In this document: piece by piece, positions 35,105 to 44,270 of the stretch
Numbering within the stretch: the stretch's first letter is position 1
How the letters are laid out: the number at the start of each line of letters is the position of its first letter
DNA from: Peptostreptococcus sp. D1
Lineage (GTDB): Bacteria > Bacillota > Clostridia > Peptostreptococcales > Peptostreptococcaceae
DNA: 64,000 bases
Direction of reading: 5' to 3'
NCBI RefSeq assembly: GCF_900112955.1
Contig: NZ_FONP01000004.1
Span: forward strand, 1 to 64,000
Made by a program: the position numbers and the translations under genes
The notes under the pieces: generated by a model
Seen by the model: the letters and a program-made list of their open reading frames with translations, nothing else
What the model was told of the DNA's origin: nothing
The model's database searches: none

Positions 35105-35611
35105 TTATTTTTTTTCAGCTTCTGATGTCACACTACCAAGTATACCATTAATGTATTTGTATGAATTATCATCACAGTACTTTTTTGCCATATCGACTGC
35201 AACATTACAAGCAACCTTATTCGGTATATCAATCATATACACTATTTCTGCAATAGCGATTCTCAAAATTGAAACGTCAACAGCTGGCAATGTTTCAACA
35301 CTCCAATTTCTCGCATATCTATTAATGTATAAATTTATTTCATCAATATTTTCCTCAATAGAATCAGAAATATTCATTAAATAACCACCATCCAAAGTCA
35401 GCTCTCTAAAATTTTCAAGCTGGTCTATCTCCTTACCGCCATTTTCGTAGTAAAGCTCCAAAATATCATCTTCTATTTTGGGTACAAACTCACAAAAATC
35501 ATTGAAGATATTCTGCCACAGCTCTTTTGAAAGAGCTTTTTGGTATAAATATTTCATGAAGATTTCTCTAGAAACCATTCTCTTTATTATCGAATCTCTT
35601 GGATTACTCAT
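35105..35611 (-). CDS. nusB: Transcription antitermination factor NusB
   Basis: 168 residues, all-helical RNA-binding factor that joins NusE (S10) on boxA of rRNA operons. Typical segments: 'SREIFMKYLYQ' near the N-terminus, 'NRYARNWSVETLPAVDVSILRIAIAEI' and 'ANVAVDMAKKY'-like (here CNVAVDMAKKYCDDNSYKYINGIL). The first ATG overlaps the upstream asp23-like stop by 8 bases, which suggests coupling; the ribosome binding site there is weak (AAGAGAT), and an in-frame ATG 11 codons later is an alternative. Confidence 0.93.
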   Translation of the reverse strand: MSNPRDSIIKRMVSREIFMKYLYQKALSKELWQNIFNDFCEFVPKIEDDILELYYENGGKEIDQLENFRELTLDGGYLMNISDSIEENIDEINLYINRYARNWSVETLPAVDVSILRIAIAEIVYMIDIPNKVACNVAVDMAKKYCDDNSYKYINGILGSVTSEAEKK

Positions 35612-35942
35612 TTTCTTTTTTATCTCTTTCCTTTTTCGTTCCTATACTATCAACATTAATATTCACCTGCGAAACCTTTAATCCAGCCATTGTTTCTACA
35701 GCATTGATAATATTTTCTTGTACTTTATAGCAAACCTCTGGGATTATCTCCCCAAATTTAACGGATAAGTCAACGTCTATTATAGCCATATCATCTTCTA
35801 TATTAACTTTTATGCCATGATTTTTAAAAAGCTTATCTGTAAATGATGTCGATTTATCTATTCCTTCAATTTCTATAGCAGCAAAGCCAGCAATAGTTTG
35901 TATTACATCGTTTGATATTTTAACTTGACCTAAATTTTCCAT
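35604..35942 (-). CDS. Asp23/Gls24 family envelope stress protein
   Basis: 112 residues. Asp23/Gls24 proteins are small, mostly cytoplasmic-membrane-associated factors linked to envelope stress in Firmicutes. Typical blocks are 'GQVKISNDVIQTIAGFAAIEIEGI' and 'VEDDMAIIDVDLSVKFG'-like strands ending in 'VQENIINAVETMAGLKVSQVNINV'. The C-terminal tail is Lys/Glu-rich. The ATG at 35942 follows TATGGAGGTGTGAT, so the 19 upstream in-frame codons are rejected. This is the copy beside nusB (as amaP/yqhY in other Firmicutes); a second copy is at 48106. Confidence 0.9.
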   Translation of the reverse strand: MENLGQVKISNDVIQTIAGFAAIEIEGIDKSTSFTDKLFKNHGIKVNIEDDMAIIDVDLSVKFGEIIPEVCYKVQENIINAVETMAGLKVSQVNINVDSIGTKKERDKKENE

Positions 35943-36000
35943 ATCACACCTCCATACTTCTTCTTTTACAATAATACCAAAATAACTCATGTTTTGCAAA

Positions 36001-37977
36001 TTATTTTTCTTTGATTAAACCAATTTTATAGGCAGCCAATAATTTTTTCAAATCCTCTACCTTTTCAGCTAATTGCTCACCATCATTGGTGTCTTTTATC
36101 ATTCTTCTCTCCATCCTGTGCTCAACTAATACGGATGATGATATGATATCTCTTTCATTTTCAACAGCATCTTCTTTTGATGTAAACGGCTCATGTGCTA
36201 CTAATTGTAATGTTCTAGAATTATATATCAACGTATAACCAGCCATACCGGTTTTACTCTGATATGCTCTAGAAAAGCCTCCATCAATAACAAAGACTTT
36301 TCCATTTGCCTTTACAGGCTTTTCTCCTTTTTTGTATTTTACTGGCACATGACCATTTATAATATGATCCTCATCAAAATCCATATCAAATTCATCAAAT
36401 ATTTTTTTCAAAACTTCCATATCTTCCCTCAAATTAAAATACGGATTCTTGTTCTCGATATGTGATTCCTTATCCTCAATAAAATATCTTTCAAAGGTTG
36501 TCATATCGTCTTTACCAAATAACGAAGAGCATTTCCCGGTCCATAAATACCAAAATAAATCAATACCGTACCTTCTCTTTTCTATATCATTTTCAAAATA
36601 TGCTTCTCTGACTAGTGATTCCATTTTATCCAAAAGAGCCTTGCCTCTGTACATCATGCCCTTTAGCTTCATCCCCATAAAGCTACCATCTTCGTTAAGA
36701 GGTACTCCACCATGAATCAAAAGGTTTCCATTGTACTTCAAATAAATGCTTCCTTTTGAGAACATAAAGTTTATATGCTTCTGAAGCTTTTCACTTCCTT
36801 TAAATGATTTTACAAGCTTTTCCATTATTTCAGCTTCTTCACTTGTCAGCTCATATGGTTTTTCAGGATTGATTGTAGGGAAATTCGAATCCTTTAATGT
36901 GTATTGTTTACCCTTAATCGTTATTAATCCTTTTTTATAATCTATTTTGTCCAGCAATAATCTGTGTTCCATTTCATATTCAGGATGGTTTGATATTATC
37001 TCTCCCTCTAGTTTAAATTGAATAATACTTATAGCCTTGTGCATTTTGGCAGTCAAAGGCATTTCGTTAATATTAAACTCTTCACTGTCTATTTTTGGCA
37101 TAAATTCTGTGCAAGGATCAGCTCCATATATTTTCATTGCGAAGGTTGCAAGCGGCAGAAGATTTATTCCATATACATCCTCTATTATATCAAGGTTTGC
37201 GTACCTTGAAGAAATTCTTAAGGCGTTCGCAATACAAGTTTTTTCTCCAGCCGCTGCCCCCATCCATAATATATCATGATTTCCCCACTGGATATCCACA
37301 CAATGATGATTCATCAGCCAATCGACAATCACATCAGGTCTAGGACCTCTATCATATATGTCACCGACAATATGCAATCTGTCAACTACAAGTCTCTGAA
37401 TTGCTGTAGATATAGAAACAATAAAATCCTCGGCCTGACCAAGGTTTATTATTGTTTCAACTAATGATACATAATACTCCTCCTTGTGCTCGCTTTTTCT
37501 ATGCTCGTGAAGTAACTCTTCAATAACATAGCTATAATCCTCGGGAAGCAGCTTTCTAACCTTAGATCGAGTATATTTGCTCGAACAGTATTTACACAGC
37601 TCAACTAGCCTATAAATACTAATCCTGTAAAAATCCTCCATATTATTCTCATTTTTTTTGACCAATTCCATCTTGTCTTTTGGATAGTATACCAAGGTTG
37701 CCAACGCTTTTTTTTCCGAGTCTCTCATAGTATTCGTAAATAGCTCGTCTATTTTTCTTCTAATTACACCCGAGCCATTCTTTAGAACATGAACAAATGA
37801 CTCATACTCACCATGTATGTCCGATAAAAAATGTTCAGTACCCTTTGGTAAATTTAGAATTGACTCAAGATTTATTATTTCGCTACTTGCTTTTGAGATA
37901 GTAGGATACTGATTTGCAAGCAGCTTTAAATATTTTAATTTTGAATTTAGTTCATCTAACGAATAATTATTGTTCAT
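36001..37977 (-). CDS. fbp: Fructose-1,6-bisphosphatase, class III
   Basis: 658 residues, Firmicute-type (class III) gluconeogenic phosphatase. The calcineurin-like metal motifs are SDIHGEYESF, 'HIVGDIYDRGPRPD', 'WGNHDILWMGA', 'NGHVPVKYKKGE' and 'VIDGGFSRAYQ'. It removes the 1-phosphate from fructose-1,6-bisphosphate. GGAGGCTTGG precedes the ATG, which overlaps the end of plsX by 11 bases, an unusual pairing that implies co-transcription. Confidence 0.96.
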   Translation of the reverse strand: MNNNYSLDELNSKLKYLKLLANQYPTISKASSEIINLESILNLPKGTEHFLSDIHGEYESFVHVLKNGSGVIRRKIDELFTNTMRDSEKKALATLVYYPKDKMELVKKNENNMEDFYRISIYRLVELCKYCSSKYTRSKVRKLLPEDYSYVIEELLHEHRKSEHKEEYYVSLVETIINLGQAEDFIVSISTAIQRLVVDRLHIVGDIYDRGPRPDVIVDWLMNHHCVDIQWGNHDILWMGAAAGEKTCIANALRISSRYANLDIIEDVYGINLLPLATFAMKIYGADPCTEFMPKIDSEEFNINEMPLTAKMHKAISIIQFKLEGEIISNHPEYEMEHRLLLDKIDYKKGLITIKGKQYTLKDSNFPTINPEKPYELTSEEAEIMEKLVKSFKGSEKLQKHINFMFSKGSIYLKYNGNLLIHGGVPLNEDGSFMGMKLKGMMYRGKALLDKMESLVREAYFENDIEKRRYGIDLFWYLWTGKCSSLFGKDDMTTFERYFIEDKESHIENKNPYFNLREDMEVLKKIFDEFDMDFDEDHIINGHVPVKYKKGEKPVKANGKVFVIDGGFSRAYQSKTGMAGYTLIYNSRTLQLVAHEPFTSKEDAVENERDIISSSVLVEHRMERRMIKDTNDGEQLAEKVEDLKKLLAAYKIGLIKEK

Positions 37978-38968
37978 CCAAGCCTCCGAAATTCTTTATC
38001 TCTTCCAATACATTTCCATTATAAAACTTTATTCCTTGATTAATTGCATTTTTAATCGCAACAGCATCAGAGCTACCATGAGCTTTGATTACACCACCAT
38101 CAACTCCTAAAAACGGCGCTCCACCATATGATGAGTAATCCAATAGGTCCTTAAGCTTTTTCAATTCGCCCTTCATCAAAAGAGCGCCAATTTTTGATTT
38201 AGTCGATGCAGTCATTACTTCCTTTAGCTTTTTAAATAAAGAAAGAACACTACCCTCCATAGTTTTCACTATAATATTACCTATAAATCCATCACATATT
38301 ACAATATCACAAACTCCATTAAGGATTTCTCTGGTTTCCATATTTCCAATAAAATTAATTCCATCCATTTCCTTTAATTCTGCAAAAACCTCTTTTACCA
38401 GTGCATTACCTTTGCCATCTTCTGTACCGATGTTTCCAAGAGCAACTCTAGGATTATTGATTCCCAATACTTTTTTTGCATAAATATCAGTCATTCTAGC
38501 AAAGTCTACCAAATTTTGTTTATTACAATCAACATTAGCTCCAGTATCTGATATCAGCGTAAATCCACCTTCCATAGTCGGCATACCGGCACATATACAA
38601 GGTCTACTTATTCCCCTTATACGTTTAATTATAAACACTCCTCCACTTAGTAGTGCACCAGTACTTCCTGCTGAAATAACGACATCTGCCTTTTTATCCT
38701 TTACCATTTTTAATGCGACAACCATCGAGCTATCAGTTTTTCTCCTAATCGCTGTAACAGGCTTTTCTTCGTTTGTTATAACCTCCGTAGTATGCACAAC
38801 TTCTATCCTGCTTTTGTCACAGTCATATTTATTCAATTCATCTTTAATTATCTTTTCATCCCCAGTTATTATTATATCAACACCATATTCGTTAACTGCC
38901 ATACAGGCTCCTTCTACAACTGAGTATGGAGCATTATCTCCACCCATTCCATCTATAACAATTTTCAT
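37967..38968 (-). CDS. plsX: Phosphate acyltransferase PlsX
   Basis: 333 residues. Converts acyl-ACP to acyl phosphate for phospholipid synthesis. Family blocks: MKIVIDGMGGDNAP, 'NEEKPVTAIRRKTDSSMV', 'SAGSTGALLSGG', 'TFISDTGANVDCN'-like (here TLISDTGANVDCN), 'VCDGFIGNIIVKTMEG' and 'YGGAPFLGVDGGVIKAHGSS'. The ATG at 38968 follows TTTGGAGGCAAAT; four upstream codons are rejected. The downstream fbp overlaps. A terminator with an embedded promoter separates it from rpmF. Confidence 0.96.
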   Translation of the reverse strand: MKIVIDGMGGDNAPYSVVEGACMAVNEYGVDIIITGDEKIIKDELNKYDCDKSRIEVVHTTEVITNEEKPVTAIRRKTDSSMVVALKMVKDKKADVVISAGSTGALLSGGVFIIKRIRGISRPCICAGMPTMEGGFTLISDTGANVDCNKQNLVDFARMTDIYAKKVLGINNPRVALGNIGTEDGKGNALVKEVFAELKEMDGINFIGNMETREILNGVCDIVICDGFIGNIIVKTMEGSVLSLFKKLKEVMTASTKSKIGALLMKGELKKLKDLLDYSSYGGAPFLGVDGGVIKAHGSSDAVAIKNAINQGIKFYNGNVLEEIKNFGGLDEQ

Positions 38969-38996
38969 ATTTGCCTCCAAAACATTTTCTATATCA

Positions 38997-39026
38997 ATTA
39001 TAACACAAAAAAATACATCAAATCAA
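38997..39026 (-). promoter_or_regulatory. Promoter of plsX inside the rpmF terminator
   Basis: TTGATT (39021-39026) and a perfect TATAAT (38997-39002) with 18-base spacing. The -35 box overlaps the loop and 3' arm of the terminator 39006-39051. Confidence 0.6.
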
Positions 39027-39051
39027 TTCAATTGAATCAACTCGATGTATT
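39006..39051 (-). terminator. Terminator of rpmF
   Basis: AATACATC (39044-39051 complement) pairs with GATGTATT (39012-39019 complement), with an inner TTGATTCAATTGAATTGATT palindrome, followed by TTTTTTTG on the minus strand. Confidence 0.75.
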
Positions 39052-39097
39052 CGTCGTTGGAATAAATTCCATAAATATCATTTTTTCTAAAATCTAA

Positions 39098-39277
39098 TTA
39101 GTCAACAGCTATTACTTCTTTTCCGTTATAGCTTCCACAAGTAGGACACACTCTGTGTGCTAACTTTGGTTCGTGACACTGTGGGCATTCAACGAAACCA
39201 GCTGGAACCATCTTTGAATTGGATGCTCTTCTCATATTCTTTTTAGATTTAGATGTTCTACGCTTTGGTACTGCCAT
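39098..39277 (-). CDS. rpmF: Ribosomal protein L32
   Basis: 59 residues, found by reading the gap between yceD-like and plsX genes. The sequence begins [19 protein letters not shown] and continues '[20 protein letters not shown]', giving the four zinc-binding Cys of the zinc form of L32 (CPQC, CPTC). It is a large-subunit protein. GTAAGGAGGTGTCTTC precedes the ATG. The order DUF177-rpmF-plsX is the conserved bacterial arrangement. Confidence 0.96.
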   Translation of the reverse strand: MAVPKRRTSKSKKNMRRASNSKMVPAGFVECPQCHEPKLAHRVCPTCGSYNGKEVIAVD

Positions 39278-39294
39278 GAAGACACCTCCTTACT

Positions 39295-39813
39295 CTATTT
39301 TAACAATTCTTTTAATTTAGCAAATCTAGGATCAATGTCATCTGTATCAACTGGAGCATCGCACTTGCATTCCTCAAAATTCAAGTCGACTCCGCACCCT
39401 GAACATATACCTTGACAATCTTCGCTACACAAAATTCTCTGAGGCATATTAAAGCTCAATGTAGAATTGATAATCCTCATAAAATCAATTTCAGATCCAT
39501 CAACCCCGAAAACATCGTAGTCTTCATAATCTCCCTCATCGTATTCTTCTCTCATTAAATAAGCATCAATATTATACTTTATCGGACAAGAAACATCTAC
39601 CAAGCATCTTGAGCATGAACCTTCAACAGTTAAATCTACAGTAGATTTAACAAAATAGTTTCTGCCAGCTCGTGATATTCTTCCCGAAATATGTATAGGT
39701 GATATCAAACTATAATCTACTCCATAGTAATTCAAACTCGATATATTCTCTTCTAAATCAAAGTCAATAAAGTCTTTTTCTTTATTAGAAAGAGCTTCAA
39801 CCTTTAGTTTCAT
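39295..39813 (-). CDS. YceD/DUF177 family protein
   Basis: 172 residues. The C-terminal part has a Cys pattern ('CSEDCQGICSGCGVDLNFEECKC') preceded by 'SRCLVDV' near 95, typical of the DUF177/YceD proteins that precede rpmF; in E. coli and plants the family is linked to 23S rRNA maturation. The middle is very acidic ('EEYDEGDYEDYDVFG'). AGAGGTGAAGAATT precedes the ATG. The 17-base gap to rpmF supports one operon. Confidence 0.87.
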   Translation of the reverse strand: MKLKVEALSNKEKDFIDFDLEENISSLNYYGVDYSLISPIHISGRISRAGRNYFVKSTVDLTVEGSCSRCLVDVSCPIKYNIDAYLMREEYDEGDYEDYDVFGVDGSEIDFMRIINSTLSFNMPQRILCSEDCQGICSGCGVDLNFEECKCDAPVDTDDIDPRFAKLKELLK

Positions 39814-39963
39814 AATTCTTCACCTCTATAAACATTACTTATCTATTATAACTACTGTAAAACAATTTGTCAAGTATTTTTACTTTATAGCTAAAATTAT
39901 TCATTATTCTTTTTCAATTTATAACCAAAAATAGCCAACATATTTCACTGCTAGCACAAAAAT

Positions 39964-41160
39964 CTATTTAGATAGCCTTACAGTATCTCTTGCTATCATT
40001 AATTCTTCGTTAGTAGGTATCAATAATACCTTGACCTTTGAATCATCAGTAGAAATAACTCTTTCTTTTCCTCTAACGTTATTCTTTTCGGCATCAAGCT
40101 TTATTCCAAAGAAATCCATATCCTTACAGATCATTTCTCTCATGCTTATTCCGTTTTCTCCTAGTCCCGCTGTAAATACTATAGCATCAACACCGTTCAT
40201 CGCTGCCACATATGAGCCTATGTATTTTTTTACTTTATGACAATACGCATCTAATGCTACCTGTGCTTTTTCATCACCATTATTCGCAGCATCTTCTATA
40301 TCTCTGAAGTCAGAGGATATACCTGTCATTCCATATACACCTGACTGCTTATTCATCAATTTATCTATTCCGTCAGCATCAAGACCTTCTTTTTTCATCA
40401 CAAATGGTACTATAGCAGGATCTATGTCACCACATCTTGTTCCCATTATCAAGCCTTCAAGAGGAGTAAGACCCATACTTGTATCAACAGCTTTTCCTCC
40501 ATCTACGGCTGTTAGAGATGCACCATTTCCAAGATGACAAGTAACTATCTTTAGCTCTTCGACTGGCTTTCCTAACATTTCAGCAGCTTTTTGAGAAACA
40601 TAAAGATGACTTGTTCCATGGAATCCGTATCTTCTTACACCATATTTTGTATATAATTCATGAGGCAATCCATATATAAATGCCTTCTTTGGCATAGATT
40701 GATGGAATGCTGTATCAAACACACCTACCTGAGGAACATCTGGCAATATAGATTTACAAGCTTCAACCCCCATCAAGTTAGCAGGATTATGAAGTGGCGC
40801 CAATTCCACACATTCATTAATAGCTTCAATCACTTCTTCAGTTAGAAGTGCAGAGGAAGCAAATTTTTCGCCACCATGAACTATTCTGTGACCCACCGCT
40901 TCAATTTCACTCATTTCTTTAACTGCACCAACCTCTGGATGGGCGACTGCCTCAAGCACATATTTGATAGCAGCCTTGTGGTCTTTCATTTCAACTTCAA
41001 CAATATGCTTTCCATCCAGACCAGCTTTCTCATGCTTTAGTACAGAGCCCTCTATTCCTATTCTTTCTACCAAACCTTTGCATAATACAGATTCATTACT
41101 CATATCTATCAACTGATATTTAAGAGACGAACTACCGCAGTTTAATACCAAAACTTTCAT
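39964..41160 (-). CDS. ackA: Acetate kinase
   Basis: 398 residues, ASKHA fold. Interconverts acetyl phosphate + ADP and acetate + ATP; in this organism it can harvest the acetyl phosphate made by the glycine reductase. Blocks: [17 protein letters not shown], '[11 protein letters not shown]', 'PLHNPANL', '[10 protein letters not shown]', '[10 protein letters not shown]', '[11 protein letters not shown]', '[17 protein letters not shown]' and 'FTAGLGENG'. GGAGGTAAATGTTTAA precedes the ATG. It is transcribed apart from the grd operon. Confidence 0.98.
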   Translation of the reverse strand: MKVLVLNCGSSSLKYQLIDMSNESVLCKGLVERIGIEGSVLKHEKAGLDGKHIVEVEMKDHKAAIKYVLEAVAHPEVGAVKEMSEIEAVGHRIVHGGEKFASSALLTEEVIEAINECVELAPLHNPANLMGVEACKSILPDVPQVGVFDTAFHQSMPKKAFIYGLPHELYTKYGVRRYGFHGTSHLYVSQKAAEMLGKPVEELKIVTCHLGNGASLTAVDGGKAVDTSMGLTPLEGLIMGTRCGDIDPAIVPFVMKKEGLDADGIDKLMNKQSGVYGMTGISSDFRDIEDAANNGDEKAQVALDAYCHKVKKYIGSYVAAMNGVDAIVFTAGLGENGISMREMICKDMDFFGIKLDAEKNNVRGKERVISTDDSKVKVLLIPTNEELMIARDTVRLSK

Positions 41161-41254
41161 TTAAACATTTACCTCCAATATAATAAATTAATCCATTTTT
41201 AATATATCACTTTTTTATCGAAATGTATATACTAAATTTTAACTTATTTGCTAA

Positions 41255-42514
41255 TTACATCATAGAAATTAAAGTTATAAAATCTATTTTTCCTTTTTTT
41301 AGTAGCTTTCTATTGTTTAAAAACGACTTCTGATAATAAAGTTCTGAAGTGGTCAAATCATAATCTAAGAGAAAGCTATACATATCATTGTGCTTAGATT
41401 CATACCGAAGAGATTTTGCGATTTGAGTTACAACACTTATATCTGAATTTGATTTAATTCTTGATAATATTTCCGTACCTTTTTTATTGAAGCCTAATAC
41501 TCTTACAAAGGGTATAGAATTTATTTGTTTACATATTTCTATATGCTTGTCCTCTATTCCTAGAAAAATATTAAATAAAGCCCTTCTTATTCTGTTACGT
41601 GTAAGAATTGGAGAACTTAAATTTTCAATTATTTCATTAAAATCAAGGCAAGCTGAGGCTTGCTTGTAAATAGAATTTTCCAATCCATTTCCCACATCGA
41701 AAAACCTTGAAAGACATCCTTTATTTCTTATTATTTCTATACATATATCAGAAAAAAAGTCATCATCAAAAAGAAATTTTCTTCCATCAGCCTGATAGCT
41801 TCTAATTTCGGACTGAGATGATTTTGGCAAAAAATCCATAATTCCTATAATGTCATTTTTCTTTATATTTTGCCTTATAAAGCTAGCAGAACAAAAATTT
41901 CCAAATGCTTCTGTGGAATTATGTGAAGTGCCATATCTCCTAATAGCTACCGGCTCAATAGTAGAGCTCAATAGTAACAGCTCTTTTACATACTCAATCC
42001 CTAATATCGTGTTGGATTCTCTAAAAAATCCATCATCTAAATCACAACGACTCTTTCTTGATAAAATATCTCTGATAGCTTTTTCTCGTGCAACAGGAAA
42101 AGAGTCTCTATTCCTAATATTACTTGAAATAAGAGCATCTATCTCAGCTTGATCTTCTATCATAATCTCTGCGACATTTTTTATCGATTTTAGGTCTCCA
42201 TTTTCAGAACCAAAACACAATAAATCCACGCACCCAAGCGAATTCAATAATGTTACTCCACCCTTAGAAAATATTTGAGCCGTCTGGGTGCAATACAATG
42301 ATGGAATTTCAATCACAAGGTCGACACCACCAGCTATTGCCATCCTTGCCCTAGTAAACTTGTCTACTATCGCAGGTCCGCCCCTCTGAACAAAATTCCC
42401 ACTCATTGCAACCACTATATGTGAAACATCATAAAGCTTTCTAAAGCATTCAATTTGGTATGCATGACCATTATGGAATGGATTATATTCTGCTATTATT
42501 CCACCAATTTTCAT
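41255..42514 (-). CDS. tmcAL: tRNA(Met) cytidine acetate ligase
   Basis: 419 residues (YlbM family). Acetylates C34 of elongator tRNA-Met using acetate and ATP. The nucleotidyltransferase motif GIIAEYNPFHNGH is near the N-terminus, followed by 'VVAMSGNFVQRGGPAIVDKFTRARMA' and 'FGSENG'. The last 120 residues are divergent. The ATG at 42514 is chosen over a TTG two codons earlier; the ribosome binding site is weak (GGTG). It follows the coiled-coil gene by 18 bases. Confidence 0.88.
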   Translation of the reverse strand: MKIGGIIAEYNPFHNGHAYQIECFRKLYDVSHIVVAMSGNFVQRGGPAIVDKFTRARMAIAGGVDLVIEIPSLYCTQTAQIFSKGGVTLLNSLGCVDLLCFGSENGDLKSIKNVAEIMIEDQAEIDALISSNIRNRDSFPVAREKAIRDILSRKSRCDLDDGFFRESNTILGIEYVKELLLLSSTIEPVAIRRYGTSHNSTEAFGNFCSASFIRQNIKKNDIIGIMDFLPKSSQSEIRSYQADGRKFLFDDDFFSDICIEIIRNKGCLSRFFDVGNGLENSIYKQASACLDFNEIIENLSSPILTRNRIRRALFNIFLGIEDKHIEICKQINSIPFVRVLGFNKKGTEILSRIKSNSDISVVTQIAKSLRYESKHNDMYSFLLDYDLTTSELYYQKSFLNNRKLLKKGKIDFITLISMM

Positions 42515-42532
42515 GTCCAAATAGCACCATAA

Positions 42533-43078
42533 TTATAATTGAGCTTTGTTGTTTCTTACTTCATCCAACATTTCAGATAAAGTTGCTTCAACAATATTCA
42601 ACTGATCTATTGAGTACAATTTTGCACCCTCTCTCATATCTCTAGCATATTCAGTTGCCTCTTTAACCAATCTATCAGCCTTCGCTCTTGCTTCTTTTAT
42701 TATCTTGCTATCAGAAACTAGCTCTTCAGCTCTCAACGTAGCTTCCTTCATCATATTCTCAATCTCAGCCTCTACGTGCTTATTTTTTATTATGATTTCA
42801 TCATTACATTCTTTTATCTTTTGCTCTCTTTCCTTTTTTGCTTCATCCAAAATAAAATTAGCATCGTTTCTGGCAGATTCTATTATCACATTTTCCTCGT
42901 TGATAATTTTTAGAGCTCTTTCCAGCTCGTAAGGAAGCGCCTCTCTAAGCTCAGCAATCAATTCGATAAACTCATCCTTATCAATACCAACCTTTTTCGA
43001 TAGTGGAAAACCACTTGCTTCATCAAGAATTTCTTCCATATCAGCCAATATTTCTATTACTTTAATATTATCGCTCAT
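42533..43078 (-). CDS. Coiled-coil protein of unknown function
   Basis: 181 residues. The middle (about 55-155) is a continuous heptad-like Glu/Lys/Ala helix ('EAKKEREQKIKECNDEII', 'AKADRLVKEATEYARDMREG'); the ends are also helical. It resembles the DivIVA- or ATPase-subunit-like proteins often encoded between coaD and tmcAL in Clostridia. No catalytic motif. ACGGAGGTAAAA precedes the ATG. Confidence 0.65.
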   Translation of the reverse strand: MSDNIKVIEILADMEEILDEASGFPLSKKVGIDKDEFIELIAELREALPYELERALKIINEENVIIESARNDANFILDEAKKEREQKIKECNDEIIIKNKHVEAEIENMMKEATLRAEELVSDSKIIKEARAKADRLVKEATEYARDMREGAKLYSIDQLNIVEATLSEMLDEVRNNKAQL

Positions 43079-43115
43079 TTTTACCTCCGTAATTGTAAAT
43101 ATATTTGGTGTTGCT

Positions 43116-43601
43116 TTATTTTTTCTTTAACCTCAATTCATCCAATACACACTTTGGAACTAGATTTTCTATATCAGCATCAAAGCTCAATACTTCCTTT
43201 ATCAGAGATGAACTAATATATGAATATTTTGTACTTGTTGGCAAAATAATAGTCTCAATCTCATTTGCCAGCTCCTTATTCATATGTGCCATCCGAAGCT
43301 CATATTCAACGTCAGCAGTCGATCTTATCCCTCTGACTAGTACTGATACATCATTTTTCTTACAATAATCCACCAACAGTCCTTCAAAAGAAATAACCTC
43401 TATATTTTCAATATGTTCAGTGGACTTCCTTATCAATTCTATTCTCTCTGATATAGTAAACATGGTTTTCTTATTAGGATTTATTAAAATTCCTATTATG
43501 AGCTTGTCAAATAACCTTGAAGCTCTTTCAATAATATCAATATGACCATTTGTTATAGGGTCAAAACTTCCGGCAAAAATTGCTTTAACAGGCTTACTCA
43601 T
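43116..43601 (-). CDS. coaD: Phosphopantetheine adenylyltransferase
   Basis: 161 residues. Fourth step of coenzyme A synthesis: 4'-phosphopantetheine + ATP to dephospho-CoA. The motif AGSFDPITNGHIDII holds the HxGH-like TNGH, then 'RGIRSTADVEYELRMAHMN' and 'STKYSYISSSLIKEV'. GGAGGAAAAAT precedes the ATG, which overlaps the rsmD stop by 8 bases. Confidence 0.97.
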   Translation of the reverse strand: MSKPVKAIFAGSFDPITNGHIDIIERASRLFDKLIIGILINPNKKTMFTISERIELIRKSTEHIENIEVISFEGLLVDYCKKNDVSVLVRGIRSTADVEYELRMAHMNKELANEIETIILPTSTKYSYISSSLIKEVLSFDADIENLVPKCVLDELRLKKK

Positions 43602-44154
43602 ATTTTTCCTCCATTTTTAATACAGTCAACATTACCATTCCATACTTTTTTTCTTTATATTTAGAAAGACAATCTAAGTCAGCCAGTTCAATTTCCGAAT
43701 CATGTTCAACTACAATTATTCCATCATTACCCAGAAGCTCTAACTCCATAATGCTTCTTAAAGCATCATCAAACAGTCCTTTGTAATAAGGCGGATCTAC
43801 AAAAATCACGTCGAATTTTTTTTTCAGAAGAGACATTCTTTTTAAAGCATCTCTGTAGTCGTCCTTTATTACTACGCTTTTATCTTCAAATTTTGATTTT
43901 TTTATATTGTCAGACGTTATTTTTATACTATCTTTGCTTTTATCACAGAAATAGACCTTTTTTGCACCTCTCGACAAACATTCAATTCCGAGTGCACCAC
44001 TACCTGAAAAAAGATCCAATGCCTCACAATCATAAATATATTCAGAAATCATGTTAAACATAGATTCTTTAACTCTATCAGTAGTAGGTCTTATTTCATT
44101 ATTGTTCGGTGCAATTAATTTTAACCCTCTTGCACTTCCAGATATCACTCTCAT
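43594..44154 (-). CDS. rsmD: 16S rRNA (guanine966-N2) methyltransferase
   Basis: 186 residues. SAM-dependent methyltransferase with 'MRVISGSARG', 'RPTTDRVKESMFNMI', the SAM motif LDLFSGSGALGIE and the catalytic VDPPYYKG. The ATG at 44154 follows TGGAGGACTTTT; nine upstream codons fall inside a hairpin (44173-44211) and are rejected. rsmD-coaD is a conserved pair. Confidence 0.93.
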   Translation of the reverse strand: MRVISGSARGLKLIAPNNNEIRPTTDRVKESMFNMISEYIYDCEALDLFSGSGALGIECLSRGAKKVYFCDKSKDSIKITSDNIKKSKFEDKSVVIKDDYRDALKRMSLLKKKFDVIFVDPPYYKGLFDDALRSIMELELLGNDGIIVVEHDSEIELADLDCLSKYKEKKYGMVMLTVLKMEEKYE

Positions 44155-44172
44155 AAAAGTCCTCCATGCATA

Positions 44173-44211
44173 AGATAACACACAATGACTATTATAGTCA
44201 GTATGTTATCT
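44173..44211 (-). promoter_or_regulatory. Hairpin in the rsmD leader
   Basis: AGATAACA (44174-44180 region) pairs with TGTTATCT (44204-44211), and an inner GACTATTATAGTC palindrome extends it. No T-run follows. It lies between recG and rsmD, 20 bases before the rsmD start. Confidence 0.6.
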
Positions 44212-44270
44212 ATATTCTAACACATTATATTGATTTTAACTAGTTTCTAAAGCAATATAATTAATAAAAA

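Noticed and set aside
39098-39277. Non-coding gap between plsX and the DUF177 gene
   Set aside because: Reading it on the minus strand gives a complete 59-residue ribosomal protein L32 with four Cys, so it is not empty.
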